From Pontiellaceae bacterium (lineage in GTDB: Bacteria; Verrucomicrobiota; Kiritimatiellia; Kiritimatiellales; Pontiellaceae), in the NCBI GenBank assembly GCA_016937945.1, contig JAFGVP010000006.1, positions 16,899 through 80,898 on the forward strand: a DNA stretch of 64,000 nucleotides, written 5' to 3'. The notes beneath the pieces were generated by a model. The model saw only the letters and a list, made by a program, of their open reading frames with translations, was not told the DNA's origin and ran no database searches. Below, in pieces: positions 1 to 10,040 of the stretch. A program made the translations under genes and the position numbers. Within the stretch, counting starts at the first letter, position 1. Every line of letters begins with the position of its first letter.

Positions 1-749
<749 letters not shown>

Positions 750-1628
750 ATGAATCTGCGAGCATTTGAATATCTGTTGGCTCTTGAAAAGCATGGCAGC
801 TTTCGTCTGGCCGCCGAGGCGTGCAATGTAAGCCAGCCGGCGCTGAGCATCCAGATCAAGAAGATCGAAGAGGAGCTTGATGTCCTGTTGCTGGAGCGAA
901 GCCAGAAAGGCTTTATGTTTACTCCGAGCGGGCTGGAGGTGCTCAAGCGTGCGCGCATTGTGATGCAGCAGGTGGAAGAGGTCGAAGGACTGGCGCAGAT
1001 CTGGCACGATCCCTATTCCGGTGCACTCTCGCTCGGCGCATTCCCGACACTGGCGCCTTATTATTTTCCGCGCATTCTCGATCATCTGGTTGATGCCTAT
1101 CCCAATCTGCAGGTGAATCTGGTCGAGGAAAAAACCCATGTCCTGATTGAACGGCTTCGGGACGGTTCGCTTGATGCCGCATTTCTCGCGCTGCCTGTGC
1201 ATGAGGAGCTGCTTGAGCATGGCGAAATTTTTACCGAGGAGTTTTATGTCGGCATTTCGCCGAAGCATCCGTGGGCCGGCCGTAAAACGATTGATTCTTC
1301 GCAGCTTGCCGCTGAGCCGCTGCTGCTGCTGGAAGAGGGACACTGCCTGCGCGGACAGGCGCTCGATTTCTGTTCGCATGAAGGACTCGGGGAGGTCCTG
1401 AACTTTCGGGCCAGCTCCATGGAGACGCTTTTGCAGATGGTTTCCATGGGACGGGCGATTTCGCTGGTGCCGGAATGCGTTGCGAAAAAAAATCCTCATA
1501 TCCATTACCTGAAATTCAAGGGCGGCGGTCCTGCACGCACGATTGGACTCTACTGGCGCAAATCGTCGGTCCGGCGCGATCTGATGCTCGAGCTGGTCGA
1601 TGATCTGGGGCGGGAGTACGGGGTATAG
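750..1628 (+). CDS. oxyR: Hydrogen peroxide-sensing LysR-type regulator OxyR
   Basis: LysR-family activator that senses peroxide through a reversible disulfide. The N-terminal winged helix (residues 1-60, MNLRAFEYLLALEKHGSFRL) is followed by a LysR substrate-binding fold. The motif GHCLRGQALDFC places cysteines at residues 199 and 208, exactly the redox pair and numbering of E. coli OxyR. An upstream in-frame start at 612 would add 46 residues with no family match, so the ATG at 750 (292 aa) is preferred. Divergence from katG supports the role. The conserved cysteine pair makes OxyR much more likely than a generic LysR protein. Confidence 0.95.
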   Translation: MNLRAFEYLLALEKHGSFRLAAEACNVSQPALSIQIKKIEEELDVLLLERSQKGFMFTPSGLEVLKRARIVMQQVEEVEGLAQIWHDPYSGALSLGAFPTLAPYYFPRILDHLVDAYPNLQVNLVEEKTHVLIERLRDGSLDAAFLALPVHEELLEHGEIFTEEFYVGISPKHPWAGRKTIDSSQLAAEPLLLLEEGHCLRGQALDFCSHEGLGEVLNFRASSMETLLQMVSMGRAISLVPECVAKKNPHIHYLKFKGGGPARTIGLYWRKSSVRRDLMLELVDDLGREYGV

Positions 1629-1670
1629 CCTGCAGGCGCAGGAAGGATGGAATAATTCAAGGGGTGCAGT

Positions 1671-3116
1671 ATGACTAGAGGTAAATGGGTGCGTGCAAAC
1701 AGATGTTTATGGGTTGTGATGAGTCTCCTTGGTGCCGGCGTGGCATATGGCGCCGATGATGGCGGATACCGCACTTTTACCGGCAAGGACGGGCGGACCT
1801 TGCGGGCGCGTATTACCGAATATAACCGGGCAAAGAATGAGATCCGGATTGAGCGTCCGGCGGGTAAAACCGTCTGGGTGTCGCCCGGCATATTTGCCGA
1901 ATGCGACCATGCATACATTTCGGAATGGATTGAGGCCGACCGGTTTCTTTCTCCTCGTTCGCTGAACCTGAATCTGGATAAAAAGAGCAGCACCGGCTCG
2001 CAGGGTAAAGAGATTATTCATTATGAAATCAGCCTCAGGAACAGTTCCGGCCGGGATATGGAAAATGTGCAGATTGAATATCGCTACTTCCTTCAGCTAT
2101 CCAGTTCCCGTTTTTCCATTTCAAAGCCGAAAAGGATGATTTCCGGGGTGGTTAAAGCCGGCTCGCTCGACGATGGCCGTACGGCAACCGTCCGAACGGC
2201 AACGGCTATCGATTTCGAGGAATTTACGAAGGAATATACATCAACGTATAATGATCAATACGGCGTCTCGCATGAGACGAAATCCAAGGCGGAAAGCGTC
2301 GGGCATTGTGAAGTCCAGGGCATCTGGATCCGGATCCAGGGGCCGGATGTCGACGGCAAACCGACGTATCGCGAGTTGTGTCATCCGGAAAGTCTCTCGG
2401 CCGCTGTTCGGTGGAATGACGAGGAGCGCGTTCCCATGGAGGAGGACTTTACCTTTTGGAAGTCGTCTCAGCCGGACAAAAACATTATGTCGCTGGAGGA
2501 GATCAGGAAGCGGGGAAAGGCCAAGGACGAGGCCGAGTATAAGGAATGGATGATGTTGGTGGAGGAGCAGCTCCGACTGGAGCCCGGCAAGGAGGAAATG
2601 AGCACGCTGGAGTCCGGTTTCCGGGTTTTCTATGAGCCTTCATATGATGAATACGGATCCCAGGCCTCAGTGGTCGGATTTAACTGCTTGAGGCGGGGAT
2701 TGTATTCGGAGGCGGTTTACTGGCTGGAAATTCAGTTAAAGAGCCTCTGTAGCGCGAATCCGCCGGCGAATCTGGCGAAACACTTCAGTCCCGGCCCGGT
2801 CCGGCAGAAACTCGCCAATATTTACGCCTGCGGGGATGATGCCTCGGTGCGCAATGGCGCCAAAGCGGTTTCGTATGCAAAGACGGAGCTGGATAACGAT
2901 GAAAAGAACGAAAATCTGATGGACCTGATGGCTCGCGCCTATGCGGCCAACGGACAGTTTGATCTCGCGGTCAAGATGCAGAAAAATGCCATAGACCGCT
3001 ATCAGAGAACCCGCGGGAAACAGGAAACCGATCGCACGCTCATCGCCTATAACAAGCGGCTTGAACTGTATGAGAGCGGAACGGCGTATGTTGAAACAGA
3101 CGCGAGAAATCTGTAG
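1671..3116 (+). CDS. Secreted SHD1-domain protein with C-terminal TPR-like region
   Basis: Predicted secreted 481-aa protein of unknown function. Residues 1-27 look like a signal peptide (hydrophobic WVVMSLLGAGVAYG). Residues about 33-85 match the SHD1 (SLA1 homology domain 1) pattern: YRTFTGKDGRTLRARI, a central beta segment and a WVSPGIFAECDHAYISEW-like end; such domains are common in secreted proteins of Planctomycetes and Verrucomicrobia. A middle beta-rich part follows, and the C-terminal 170 residues look helical, with TPR-like helix pairs (YSEAVYWLEIQL, MARAYAANGQFDLAVKM). It begins 42 bp after oxyR, but nothing links it to peroxide stress. Function not known. Confidence 0.75.
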   Translation: MTRGKWVRANRCLWVVMSLLGAGVAYGADDGGYRTFTGKDGRTLRARITEYNRAKNEIRIERPAGKTVWVSPGIFAECDHAYISEWIEADRFLSPRSLNLNLDKKSSTGSQGKEIIHYEISLRNSSGRDMENVQIEYRYFLQLSSSRFSISKPKRMISGVVKAGSLDDGRTATVRTATAIDFEEFTKEYTSTYNDQYGVSHETKSKAESVGHCEVQGIWIRIQGPDVDGKPTYRELCHPESLSAAVRWNDEERVPMEEDFTFWKSSQPDKNIMSLEEIRKRGKAKDEAEYKEWMMLVEEQLRLEPGKEEMSTLESGFRVFYEPSYDEYGSQASVVGFNCLRRGLYSEAVYWLEIQLKSLCSANPPANLAKHFSPGPVRQKLANIYACGDDASVRNGAKAVSYAKTELDNDEKNENLMDLMARAYAANGQFDLAVKMQKNAIDRYQRTRGKQETDRTLIAYNKRLELYESGTAYVETDARNL

Positions 3117-3211
3117 ATTTTTGTCCGTGATTGTATTTTTGGATGAGATATAGCATACGCTGTATCGGATGTGTGGCAGGCGGAAAGCCTGCGGAATAAC
3201 AGGAGAAAATG

Positions 3212-3529
3212 ATGTCTGAATTCAATGATGTGACGGTGGTGCGCGAAGCGAATGTATATTTTGACGGCAAGGTGACGAGCCGGACGGTTCGGTTTGCGGA
3301 TGGAACCCGTAAGACGCTCGGTTTTATGCAGCCCGGCGAGTATTCATTTGATACGGCGGCGGCTGAAGTGATGGAAATGCTCGGCGGTGAAATGGACGTG
3401 CTGCTTCCGGGATCGACCCATTGGAAGACGGTAACGGCGGGCGAGTCATTCGACGTTCCGGCCAATTCCAGGTTTGATCTCGTCGTCAAGACGTTCGCGG
3501 ACTATTGCTGCAGTTATATTGAGGCATAG
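3212..3529 (+). CDS. ppnP: Pyrimidine/purine nucleoside phosphorylase PpnP (YaiE/DUF1255)
   Basis: Small cupin-fold enzyme of the PpnP family, which cleaves several nucleosides with phosphate to free base and ribose-1-phosphate. The 105-residue length and the motifs [31 protein letters not shown] and [13 protein letters not shown] match the family from end to end. Two adjacent ATGs exist at 3209 and 3212; AGGAG at 3201-3205 is three bases from the first and six from the second, so 3212 is chosen. A terminator lies 28 bases after the stop, so it is probably a single-gene unit. Confidence 0.92.
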   Translation: MSEFNDVTVVREANVYFDGKVTSRTVRFADGTRKTLGFMQPGEYSFDTAAAEVMEMLGGEMDVLLPGSTHWKTVTAGESFDVPANSRFDLVVKTFADYCCSYIEA

Positions 3530-3556
3530 CAGTCCGGAATAGAATGCGGACAATAG

Positions 3557-3584
3557 AGGCGAGCTGGCAGGTTCGCCTTTTTTT
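3557..3584 (+). terminator. Intrinsic terminator after ppnP
   Basis: AGGCGA (3557-3562) pairs with TCGCCT (3573-3578) over a 10-base loop and runs into a T tract. It sits between the ppnP stop and the start of the next gene at 3596. Confidence 0.8.
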
Positions 3585-3595
3585 GTGGATATCCT

Positions 3596-4267
3596 ATGAA
3601 AAACGGTTATGTCGGAATTGATGTGCAGTTGCAGCGTCCGTGCGCATTCGCGATTGTTAATGAGTCCGGCGCGCTGATTGAGTCCGGCTGGTTTTCGACG
3701 GTCGAAGAGGGGCAGGAAAAGCTGCGGCTGTTTGCGGAGGACTTTTCTCTCCATATCGGGATCGATGCGCCGCGATGCCCAATCCTTCATCCGCGGGCGT
3801 GGTATTGGGATGGAAGCCGTCAGTCGTGGCGAGGCCGTCGTTCGGCGGATAAAGGGCTGGGACGGCATTGCGAAGTGGCGGTAAAAGCTTTGGGACTGGC
3901 AAATCCGCAATGGACGCCTATGGCGGGTAACGCGCCGGATTGGATGGAACTCGGGTTTATGCTGTTTAATGCGCTGAACGGCATCGGAAAAACCTATGAA
4001 GCATTTCCTTCCGCCGCATATTCCGTGCTGCAGGACGATCCATCGGTTTCGCTGACCCTTCATTTTTCACAGATGAAGCCGGGACCAAAGGATATGCTGG
4101 ATGCCTTTATGGCCGCGGCGACTGTGCGCGAGTTTGTCGAGGGACGCGGTTCGGAGGTGGGCGGCGGCGATGGCCTGGGAACGATTATATTGCCGCGCCC
4201 CGTCCGGGATATGGCCTCCGCTGTACTGGCGTGGCCGGATCCCGGATTCCATGATGCTCTTCAGTAA
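3596..4267 (+). CDS. DUF429 family protein (RNase H-like fold)
   Basis: A 223-aa protein of the DUF429 family, predicted to have an RNase H-like nuclease fold. The N-terminal MKNGYVGIDVQ strand with its acidic residue and the family motif HIGIDAPRCP (about residue 60) are visible, as is a late KDMLDAFMAAATVREF helix carrying further acids. No partner gene is evident: it stands alone after the ppnP terminator. The activity of DUF429 proteins has not been firmly established, so a nuclease role is only a fold-based expectation. Confidence 0.75.
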   Translation: MKNGYVGIDVQLQRPCAFAIVNESGALIESGWFSTVEEGQEKLRLFAEDFSLHIGIDAPRCPILHPRAWYWDGSRQSWRGRRSADKGLGRHCEVAVKALGLANPQWTPMAGNAPDWMELGFMLFNALNGIGKTYEAFPSAAYSVLQDDPSVSLTLHFSQMKPGPKDMLDAFMAAATVREFVEGRGSEVGGGDGLGTIILPRPVRDMASAVLAWPDPGFHDALQ

Positions 4268-4464
4268 CCCGACCTTCGGGAATGGAACCGTTAATGGATG
4301 CTGATAAGCGTTTATACGGAGCTGTTTGTAAAATATTCCTTGATCATCCGGAAGGTGATGCTGTCACTGAATCAGTGTGGAGAACGTAAGTGCCGGCATT
4401 GCTAACCATTCGCGTTTATTCATGTTCATTCACGGTTTGTCATTGCCGTTTCTAGGCTAACAGG
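4268..4464. other. Short intergenic region between convergent genes
   Basis: A 197-bp stretch between the convergent DUF429 and nuclease-fold genes. No reading frame of note, RNA gene or strong hairpin seen. Confidence 0.5.
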
Positions 4465-4929
4465 CTAGCTGCGTTTGTACATGGCAAGACGGCTGCCGCC
4501 GTCCGCACCGCTATCGGTGGTGGCGTGCTGCAGCAGTGAGCTGGCCCGTACGGAGCAGTCACCTTCGCAGGCGTGTGCCCAGCCTTCATCAATCATTTCC
4601 TGATTGATATACTGCACGCCCACGAAGAGATCGCCGGTAATCACAGAGCCATCCTTCTTGCGGTCGATACGGACCTGTACCGTGGTTCCCTTTGTTTTCC
4701 AGGTGAGCGCACGTTTTGCCTCAAGACCGTTCGGCTGATCCAGATCCGGCGCATCAGTGCCGGTCAGATGCATGTGAATAACCTGACCACTGCCAAGCTG
4801 TACCGTCAGGGTATCGCCGTCCTCAACGGAAACAACCTTGCCGCTGAACAAGGTCATCTGCTGTGCATGTGCCAAGGGACTGCCCAGAAGCGCACAACTC
4901 AAACCTACTGAAAACAAATTCTTCATCAT
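4465..4929 (-). CDS. Secreted staphylococcal-nuclease-fold protein, catalytic residues degenerate
   Basis: A 154-aa protein with a signal peptide (MMKNLFSVGLSCALLGSPLAHA) and an SNase/thermonuclease fold: VVSVEDGDTLTV (Asp39 of DGDT) and HLTGTDAPDLDQPNG. Compared with active SNases, the Arg of RLIGIDAPE is His54, the Glu is Asp62, and the second catalytic Arg (RYGR) is Ser95. The fold is therefore recognisable but nuclease activity is doubtful. A possible start at 5046 would bury the signal peptide; the ATG at 4929 lies nine bases after GGAG and is preferred. It could be a binding or structural SNase-like protein. Confidence 0.8.
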   Translation of the reverse strand: MMKNLFSVGLSCALLGSPLAHAQQMTLFSGKVVSVEDGDTLTVQLGSGQVIHMHLTGTDAPDLDQPNGLEAKRALTWKTKGTTVQVRIDRKKDGSVITGDLFVGVQYINQEMIDEGWAHACEGDCSVRASSLLQHATTDSGADGGSRLAMYKRS

Positions 4930-5290
4930 CACGAACATCTCCTTTTCCGGTCGTCTCCCAAACCCTTTTTTATGCCTCGGGTAAAATACCTCAAAAGTTG
5001 GCACGGCATGTGGGAGGTTGAAAATTAATGCGGAAGTATTGAGCACGTAGAGTGCCAGCTCCGGAGATGGAATCTAAATAGTTGTAACATGTTGCATGAC
5101 ATGTATATGCAAAAATGAGAATTTGGTGCGTGATTTCAGAGAGGGTTCTTCTGTTCGCGTGAAATATGAGAATGTTCTTATTATTGAGAGATGCAGGCTC
5201 GGGGTCGGACAAAAAAATACAAAATTATCAACGGTGAGATTTGCTGGTTTTGCCTGAAAAAGTTCTCACAAACGAAAATCCGCCTGTAAG
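4930..5290. other. AT-rich intergenic region
   Basis: A 361-bp stretch between two minus-strand genes, visibly richer in A and T than its surroundings. It must hold the promoter of the nuclease-fold gene and the 3' end of the ABC exporter transcript. An imperfect dyad, ACATG-8-CATGT, lies at 5087-5104. No convincing small gene: the open frames are short and have no ribosome sites. Confidence 0.5.
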
Positions 5291-7000
5291 TCAGAAGAGG
5301 CTTTTGGTGTAGAGGGTCTGGTAATAGCCGTTCAGCGCAGTGAGTTCGGCGTGGGTTCCGCTTTCAACGACTTTGCCGTTGCGCAGCACATAGATGGTGT
5401 CGGCGTGTTTTACGGTCGAGAGGCGATGGGCGATAATGATGGTGGTGCGGTTTTTGCACAGGCGCTCCATCGCGTCCTGAATCAACTGTTCGGATTCGGT
5501 ATCGAGCGCGGAGGTGGCTTCATCAAAAATCAGGATCGGAGGATTTTTCAGAAAGACGCGGGCGATGGAGATGCGCTGTTTCTGACCGCCGGACAGCTTA
5601 ACCCCGTGCTCGCCGACGTGGGAATCGAAGCCGTCCGGCAATGATTCGATGAAGTCCAGAATATTGGCCTGCCGTGCAGCGGCGACCAGCTCGGCATCGG
5701 AAGCTTCGCGATTGCCGAAGAGAATATTGTCGCGGATCGTGGAGTCGAAGAGGAAGGGAGATTGCTGGACAATGCCGACCTGTTCGCGGAGGAACTGCTG
5801 GCGCAGATCCAGCACGTCGACTCCGTCGATTTTTATGGTGCCATGGTGCGCTTCATAAAACCGGGGGATGAGGGCCGCCAGTGTTGATTTGCCGGCGCCG
5901 GACTCGCCAACCAGTGCCACGGTCTGGCCGGCGGGTATTGAGAGGGAGACGTTGCGCAAAACTTCGGCGTCGTTGCTTTCGTAGGCAAAGGAGAGGCTTT
6001 CGATGTCGATGGCGCCGGTCACCTGCTGCGGCTCGACGGGATTCGGTCGATCCCGTATATCCGGCTCGATGTCCATGATTTCCGTAAAGCGTTCAAAGGA
6101 GGCGGCGCCCTGTCCGAACTGTTCGACAAAGTTAACCATGCGGTCGATGGGCTTGGTCATGAAGCGGGCAAACATGAGAAAGACGAGTACATCTGCAATT
6201 TCCACGGCCCCTTTGAAGGCCATGACGGCGCCGGCAATGGCGATGATGATTTCGTGAATGTGGATCAGTCCCATCATGGTGGAGTGAAAGGCAGCCATGG
6301 TGTGATACATGGTTTCCTTGGATTCCCGGAAATCGTGGTTCACTTCGTCAAACTGCGCAACGGCGTGGTTCTCGCCGGCGAAGGATTTGACTTCGCGAAT
6401 GCCCTGAATGGCGTTTTCAATATTGGCGTTTATGTCGGCCACGCGCCGGCGCATGGTGCGGACATTGCGCCGGAAGCGCTGCTGGAATCCGATGCCGCAA
6501 AGGACCATGATCGGCAGGGGAATCAGGGCAATCCAGGCCAGCAAGGGATTCATCCAGAACATGCAGGCAAAGGCGCCGGAGATGGTGAAAACGGCCAGAA
6601 AGATATCTTCGGGTACGTGGTGAGCGACCTCGGAAATGGTGAAGAGATCGTTACTCAGGCGCGACATGATGTGGCCGGTCTTGGTTTTGTCGTAATAACT
6701 GAATGAAAGCTTCTGCAGGTGGCGGAACAGAACGCCTCGCATGTCGGTTTCAATACGCGTTCCCAACACGTGGCCCCACTTGATGTTATTGAAGGCCGAG
6801 AGCGCCAGTATGGCGACCAGCAGAATCAGCACGGAAACGGTCACGATGATTTCGTGAACTTCTGCGCCATCGAGCTTGAAAAGGTGGCGTGTAGCGACCG
6901 GAATCAGCACGGCGCACAGGGCCCGGATGAATGCCATTGAAAGATCGAGGGCAAACAGAGCCTTGTGCGGCCGGTAGAATGCGCAGAACCGTCGAATCAT
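5291..7000 (-). CDS. ABC exporter, fused membrane and ATPase domains (MsbA-like)
   Basis: A 569-aa half-transporter that should work as a homodimer in the inner membrane. Residues 1-300 form a six-helix type IV exporter domain; the ATPase domain carries Walker A GESGAGKST, signature LSGGQKQR, Walker B ILIFDEATSALD and the switch histidine in IIIAHRLSTV. The overall pattern is that of MsbA and related lipid or drug exporters, but the substrate cannot be read from sequence. Its start codon overlaps the pyruvate kinase stop by four bases, so the two are probably translated from one message. Confidence 0.9.
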   Translation of the reverse strand: MIRRFCAFYRPHKALFALDLSMAFIRALCAVLIPVATRHLFKLDGAEVHEIIVTVSVLILLVAILALSAFNNIKWGHVLGTRIETDMRGVLFRHLQKLSFSYYDKTKTGHIMSRLSNDLFTISEVAHHVPEDIFLAVFTISGAFACMFWMNPLLAWIALIPLPIMVLCGIGFQQRFRRNVRTMRRRVADINANIENAIQGIREVKSFAGENHAVAQFDEVNHDFRESKETMYHTMAAFHSTMMGLIHIHEIIIAIAGAVMAFKGAVEIADVLVFLMFARFMTKPIDRMVNFVEQFGQGAASFERFTEIMDIEPDIRDRPNPVEPQQVTGAIDIESLSFAYESNDAEVLRNVSLSIPAGQTVALVGESGAGKSTLAALIPRFYEAHHGTIKIDGVDVLDLRQQFLREQVGIVQQSPFLFDSTIRDNILFGNREASDAELVAAARQANILDFIESLPDGFDSHVGEHGVKLSGGQKQRISIARVFLKNPPILIFDEATSALDTESEQLIQDAMERLCKNRTTIIIAHRLSTVKHADTIYVLRNGKVVESGTHAELTALNGYYQTLYTKSLF

Positions 7001-8412
7001 TTCAGCAGCGTGGCCGGCGTATCGACCTGCAGGAAGTTTGTGTGGGCCGAATAAACCTGACCGCCGCCGATAAAGACGATGGTATCGTCCATGCCGAAGT
7101 GCTCTTCTTCGATCAGTTTTTTCAGCGATGCTTTAACGAGTACATCCGTGCTTTGCGGAATTTCAATCTGTTCCGCGAGTACGCCGTAGCTCAAGGAGAG
7201 CTCGCGGACCGTTCGCATGCTGGCGGATAGGGCAATGATCGGGGTCTTGCCACGGTACGAGGCACAGATCTGGGCGGTGTCGCCGGATTTAGTACTGGTG
7301 ATAATCGCCTTTGCCGGAAGCATGGCGGCCATGGCAACGGCGGCCTTGGCCAGATGGTTGCGGGGCATAAGATCTTCCGACTGCTGCACGACGGGGAGCT
7401 GATAGCCAAGTGTCGCTTTCTGGGCCTCTACGTTGCGGGCAATATCGGCCATGGTCTGGACAGCTTCAACCGGATATTTTCCGTAAGCGGTTTCGCCGGA
7501 GAGCATCACCGCGTCGGTGCCATCGTAGATGGCGTTGGCCACATCGGATACTTCGGCGCGGGTGGCGCGCGGATTGTCGATCATGGAGTGGAGCATCTGG
7601 GTCGCGGTGATGACCGGCTTCACACGGCGAATACAGGTTTTGATCATCTGCTTCTGGATGATCGGGACCTCTTCGGCCGGGATTTCGATGCCGAGGTCGC
7701 CGCGGGCGATCATCACGGCGTGGGCGACATCAAGGATGGATTCGATATTGTCGACGCCTTCACGGTTTTCAATCTTGGCGATGATTTTGATGGGGCTCTT
7801 GCGCATGTCCAGAATGGACTGAACCGCCATGACATCGTCACGGCTGCGGACGAAGGAGTGGGCGATAAATTCGATATCATCGCGGCGCGTGGCCCAGTCG
7901 ATAAACTCCGCATCCTTTTCGGTGAGCGCCGGCATGTTCATTTTTACGTCGGGCACATTGACGCTCTTGCGGTTTTTGATGGAGCCATCGTTGGTGGCGA
8001 TACAGATCAGGGTGTCTGCCGTTTTGTCCTGGACGTGCAGTTGAATTTCCCCGTCATCAATCAGAATGTTGCTTCCTGCAGGAACCTCATCGATGAAGTC
8101 TTCATAGTTGACCCGGAATCCACCTTCTGGAGTGTGGTCCGCTGCCACGACGACGCAGTCGCCGGTTTTAACAACGATCGGCGTTGCTATATCACGTGTG
8201 CGCACTTCCGGGCCTTTGGTGTCGATCAGGATTCCGATGTGTTCGGAGACGGACCGGATATTGGCAACCATTCGCTCTGCGTCGACGGTGCTGATGTGTG
8301 CGGTGTTAAGACGCACCACGTTCATGCCGTTCACGTAGAGTTCGCGGATAAAATCCGGCTCGCAGCGGTTATCGGCGATCGTACAGATGATTTTTGTTTG
8401 CTTAATTTGCAT
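6997..8412 (-). CDS. pyk: Pyruvate kinase
   Basis: Last step of glycolysis: phosphoenolpyruvate plus ADP to pyruvate plus ATP. The 471-aa protein has the family signature IKIIAKIENREGV with the catalytic Lys, substrate motifs RLNTAH, DTKGPEVRT, MIARGDLGIEIP and TATQMLHSM, and a regulatory C-terminal domain of normal length. A ribosome site (GGAAG, minus strand) lies just before the ATG at 8412. The ABC exporter gene follows with a four-base overlap. Together with the PPi-type phosphofructokinase at the far end of the window, it supports a fermentative glycolysis. Confidence 0.96.
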   Translation of the reverse strand: MQIKQTKIICTIADNRCEPDFIRELYVNGMNVVRLNTAHISTVDAERMVANIRSVSEHIGILIDTKGPEVRTRDIATPIVVKTGDCVVVAADHTPEGGFRVNYEDFIDEVPAGSNILIDDGEIQLHVQDKTADTLICIATNDGSIKNRKSVNVPDVKMNMPALTEKDAEFIDWATRRDDIEFIAHSFVRSRDDVMAVQSILDMRKSPIKIIAKIENREGVDNIESILDVAHAVMIARGDLGIEIPAEEVPIIQKQMIKTCIRRVKPVITATQMLHSMIDNPRATRAEVSDVANAIYDGTDAVMLSGETAYGKYPVEAVQTMADIARNVEAQKATLGYQLPVVQQSEDLMPRNHLAKAAVAMAAMLPAKAIITSTKSGDTAQICASYRGKTPIIALSASMRTVRELSLSYGVLAEQIEIPQSTDVLVKASLKKLIEEEHFGMDDTIVFIGGGQVYSAHTNFLQVDTPATLLK

Positions 8413-8481
8413 ATTTCTTCCTTTTTGGCGGCGATGCTTTTAGCAGATTAAAAACGAGGGGCTAGCCTCAATACCGACTAA

Positions 8482-8679
8482 TTACCAGTGAGGCGGTTTT
8501 TCCTGGCCGGCAATTTCATCCGGACCTTCAAGTTCCCGCAGCTTTTCCTCCAGCCTTTCGATGCGCCGGATCAGGCGTGTTATATCCTGTTGCTGTCGAA
8601 AAACCTCCGCATTGAGTTCCAATATTGTATTGTCCTGCATGGCCGCAAGGCCTTCGAGTTGAATAATGCGTTTTTCCAT
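8482..8679 (-). CDS. slyX: SlyX-like small coiled-coil protein
   Basis: A 65-residue protein that fits SlyX: a heptad-repeat coiled coil (MEKRIIQLEGLAAMQDNTI, then a second RLIRRIERLEEKLREL stretch) ending in the hallmark PPHW tail, where proteobacterial SlyX usually has PPHY. Function of the family is unknown. It lies 69 bp upstream of pyk on the same strand and may share its transcript. Confidence 0.8.
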   Translation of the reverse strand: MEKRIIQLEGLAAMQDNTILELNAEVFRQQQDITRLIRRIERLEEKLRELEGPDEIAGQEKPPHW

Positions 8680-8789
8680 GTCGGGCAGGATAGCATATCA
8701 TGAGTAGATTAGGAGTGGTTAAATCGGCTTTTGCGTTGATGCATCGGCCGGGTTGGAATAACAATAGAGCGGATTTTGGAGAGATATGA

Positions 8790-10007
8790 ATGGCTGATAA
8801 TCTGAACGATACCCGGTTTTTGCTGAAAAACCTGATGGAGAACATGCCGGACAACATCTATTTCAAGGATGTGGATTCGCGCTTCATTATGGTGAACAGA
8901 GCATTCTGTGAGTGGACCGGACTCGATCCCGATACGGTGGTCGGCCATTCTGATTTTGACCTGTTTGCCGAAGCCCACGCCCGGCAGGCCTACGATGACG
9001 AGCAGCGCATCATCAATACCGGGGAGCCGCTGGTTGGTGTGGAGGAGAAGGAAACCTGGCCGGACGGCCGGATCACCTGGGTTTCGACCACTAAGATGCC
9101 GCTCAAGGATGCCGACGGAAACATTATCGGAACCTTCGGTGTTTCCCGCGATATTACCGATCATAAAGAGGCCGAGCTGCGCGCCGCCTATTTTGCCGAA
9201 CAGGTTCGTCGCATCAAGGAAAGCATGGAGGAGGACGTCCGCATGGCCGCCGAACTCCAGAAAACCTTTTTTCCGCGTAGTTATCCCTCCTTCCCCTCAT
9301 CGGTTTCAGAAGCCGAGAGCTGTGTTGAATTCAACCACTACTACAATGCGAGCGGCATGGTCAGCGGCGACTTCTGCACGGTCCGGCGCCTTTCCGATAC
9401 GCAGTCCGGTATTTTCCTCTGCGATGTCATGGGGCACGGTGTCCGGGCGGCGCTTGGAACGGCCCTCATCTGTGCCATTGTCGAAGAGCTGGCTCCGGTT
9501 GCGACCGATCCCGGCGCCTTTCTTGAGCGCATGAATGATCTGTTGCTGCCCATGCTCAGGCAGGAGGACATTCTTCTCTTTGCGTCGGCCTGCTATATGG
9601 TATTCGATGCGTCAACCGGCCTGCTGCGCATAGCAAATGCGGGGCATCCGTTGCCGCTCCATTTCAAGGCGCAGGAAAATACAGCAGAATGGCTGATGGA
9701 CGATCCGTCGCTACGCGGGTGCGCGCTGGCCATTACGGAGGAATCCACCTACACCACGATTGAAAAACAACTTCAGCCGGGCGATTCGGTGATGATGTAC
9801 ACCGACGGGCTATACGAAGTGGAACGCTCGGATGGCGAGGAGTTTGGCGAGGATCGCCTGCTGGAAACGGCGCGTCGTCACACCGGTCTGCCGCTCCAGC
9901 AGCTGTTCCCGACGCTGACCCACGAGGCTTGCCAGTTCGCCGAGGACGGTGAGCTGAATGATGATGTATGCATGATCGGTCTGAAATTCAGGAAGATGAT
10001 GAATTAA
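8790..10007 (+). CDS. PAS domain PP2C-type phosphatase (RsbU/SpoIIE-like)
   Basis: A 405-aa soluble signalling phosphatase. Residues 10-125 form a PAS domain (NIYFKDVDSRFIMVNRAF, ending in FGVSRDITDHKEAE), followed by a short coiled coil and a SpoIIE-type PP2C domain. Metal-binding motifs are intact: SGD (192-194), CDVMGHG (211-217), YTDG (337-340) and DD (391-392). In this family the phosphatase usually dephosphorylates an anti-sigma-factor antagonist. No STAS or HATPase partner is nearby, so the target is unknown. A closely related paralogue follows after three bases. Confidence 0.88.
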   Translation: MADNLNDTRFLLKNLMENMPDNIYFKDVDSRFIMVNRAFCEWTGLDPDTVVGHSDFDLFAEAHARQAYDDEQRIINTGEPLVGVEEKETWPDGRITWVSTTKMPLKDADGNIIGTFGVSRDITDHKEAELRAAYFAEQVRRIKESMEEDVRMAAELQKTFFPRSYPSFPSSVSEAESCVEFNHYYNASGMVSGDFCTVRRLSDTQSGIFLCDVMGHGVRAALGTALICAIVEELAPVATDPGAFLERMNDLLLPMLRQEDILLFASACYMVFDASTGLLRIANAGHPLPLHFKAQENTAEWLMDDPSLRGCALAITEESTYTTIEKQLQPGDSVMMYTDGLYEVERSDGEEFGEDRLLETARRHTGLPLQQLFPTLTHEACQFAEDGELNDDVCMIGLKFRKMMN

Positions 10008-10040
10008 GGGGTGCACGAACGGTGCCTGGACTGGAAAGGT

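Noticed and set aside
5087..5104. ACATG-8-CATGT dyad
   Set aside because: Short and imperfect; expected by chance in an AT-rich 361-bp gap.
7354..8451. 365-codon plus-strand open frame
   Set aside because: Antisense shadow of pyruvate kinase; composition (Gly/Asp/His/Val-rich) is typical of such shadows.
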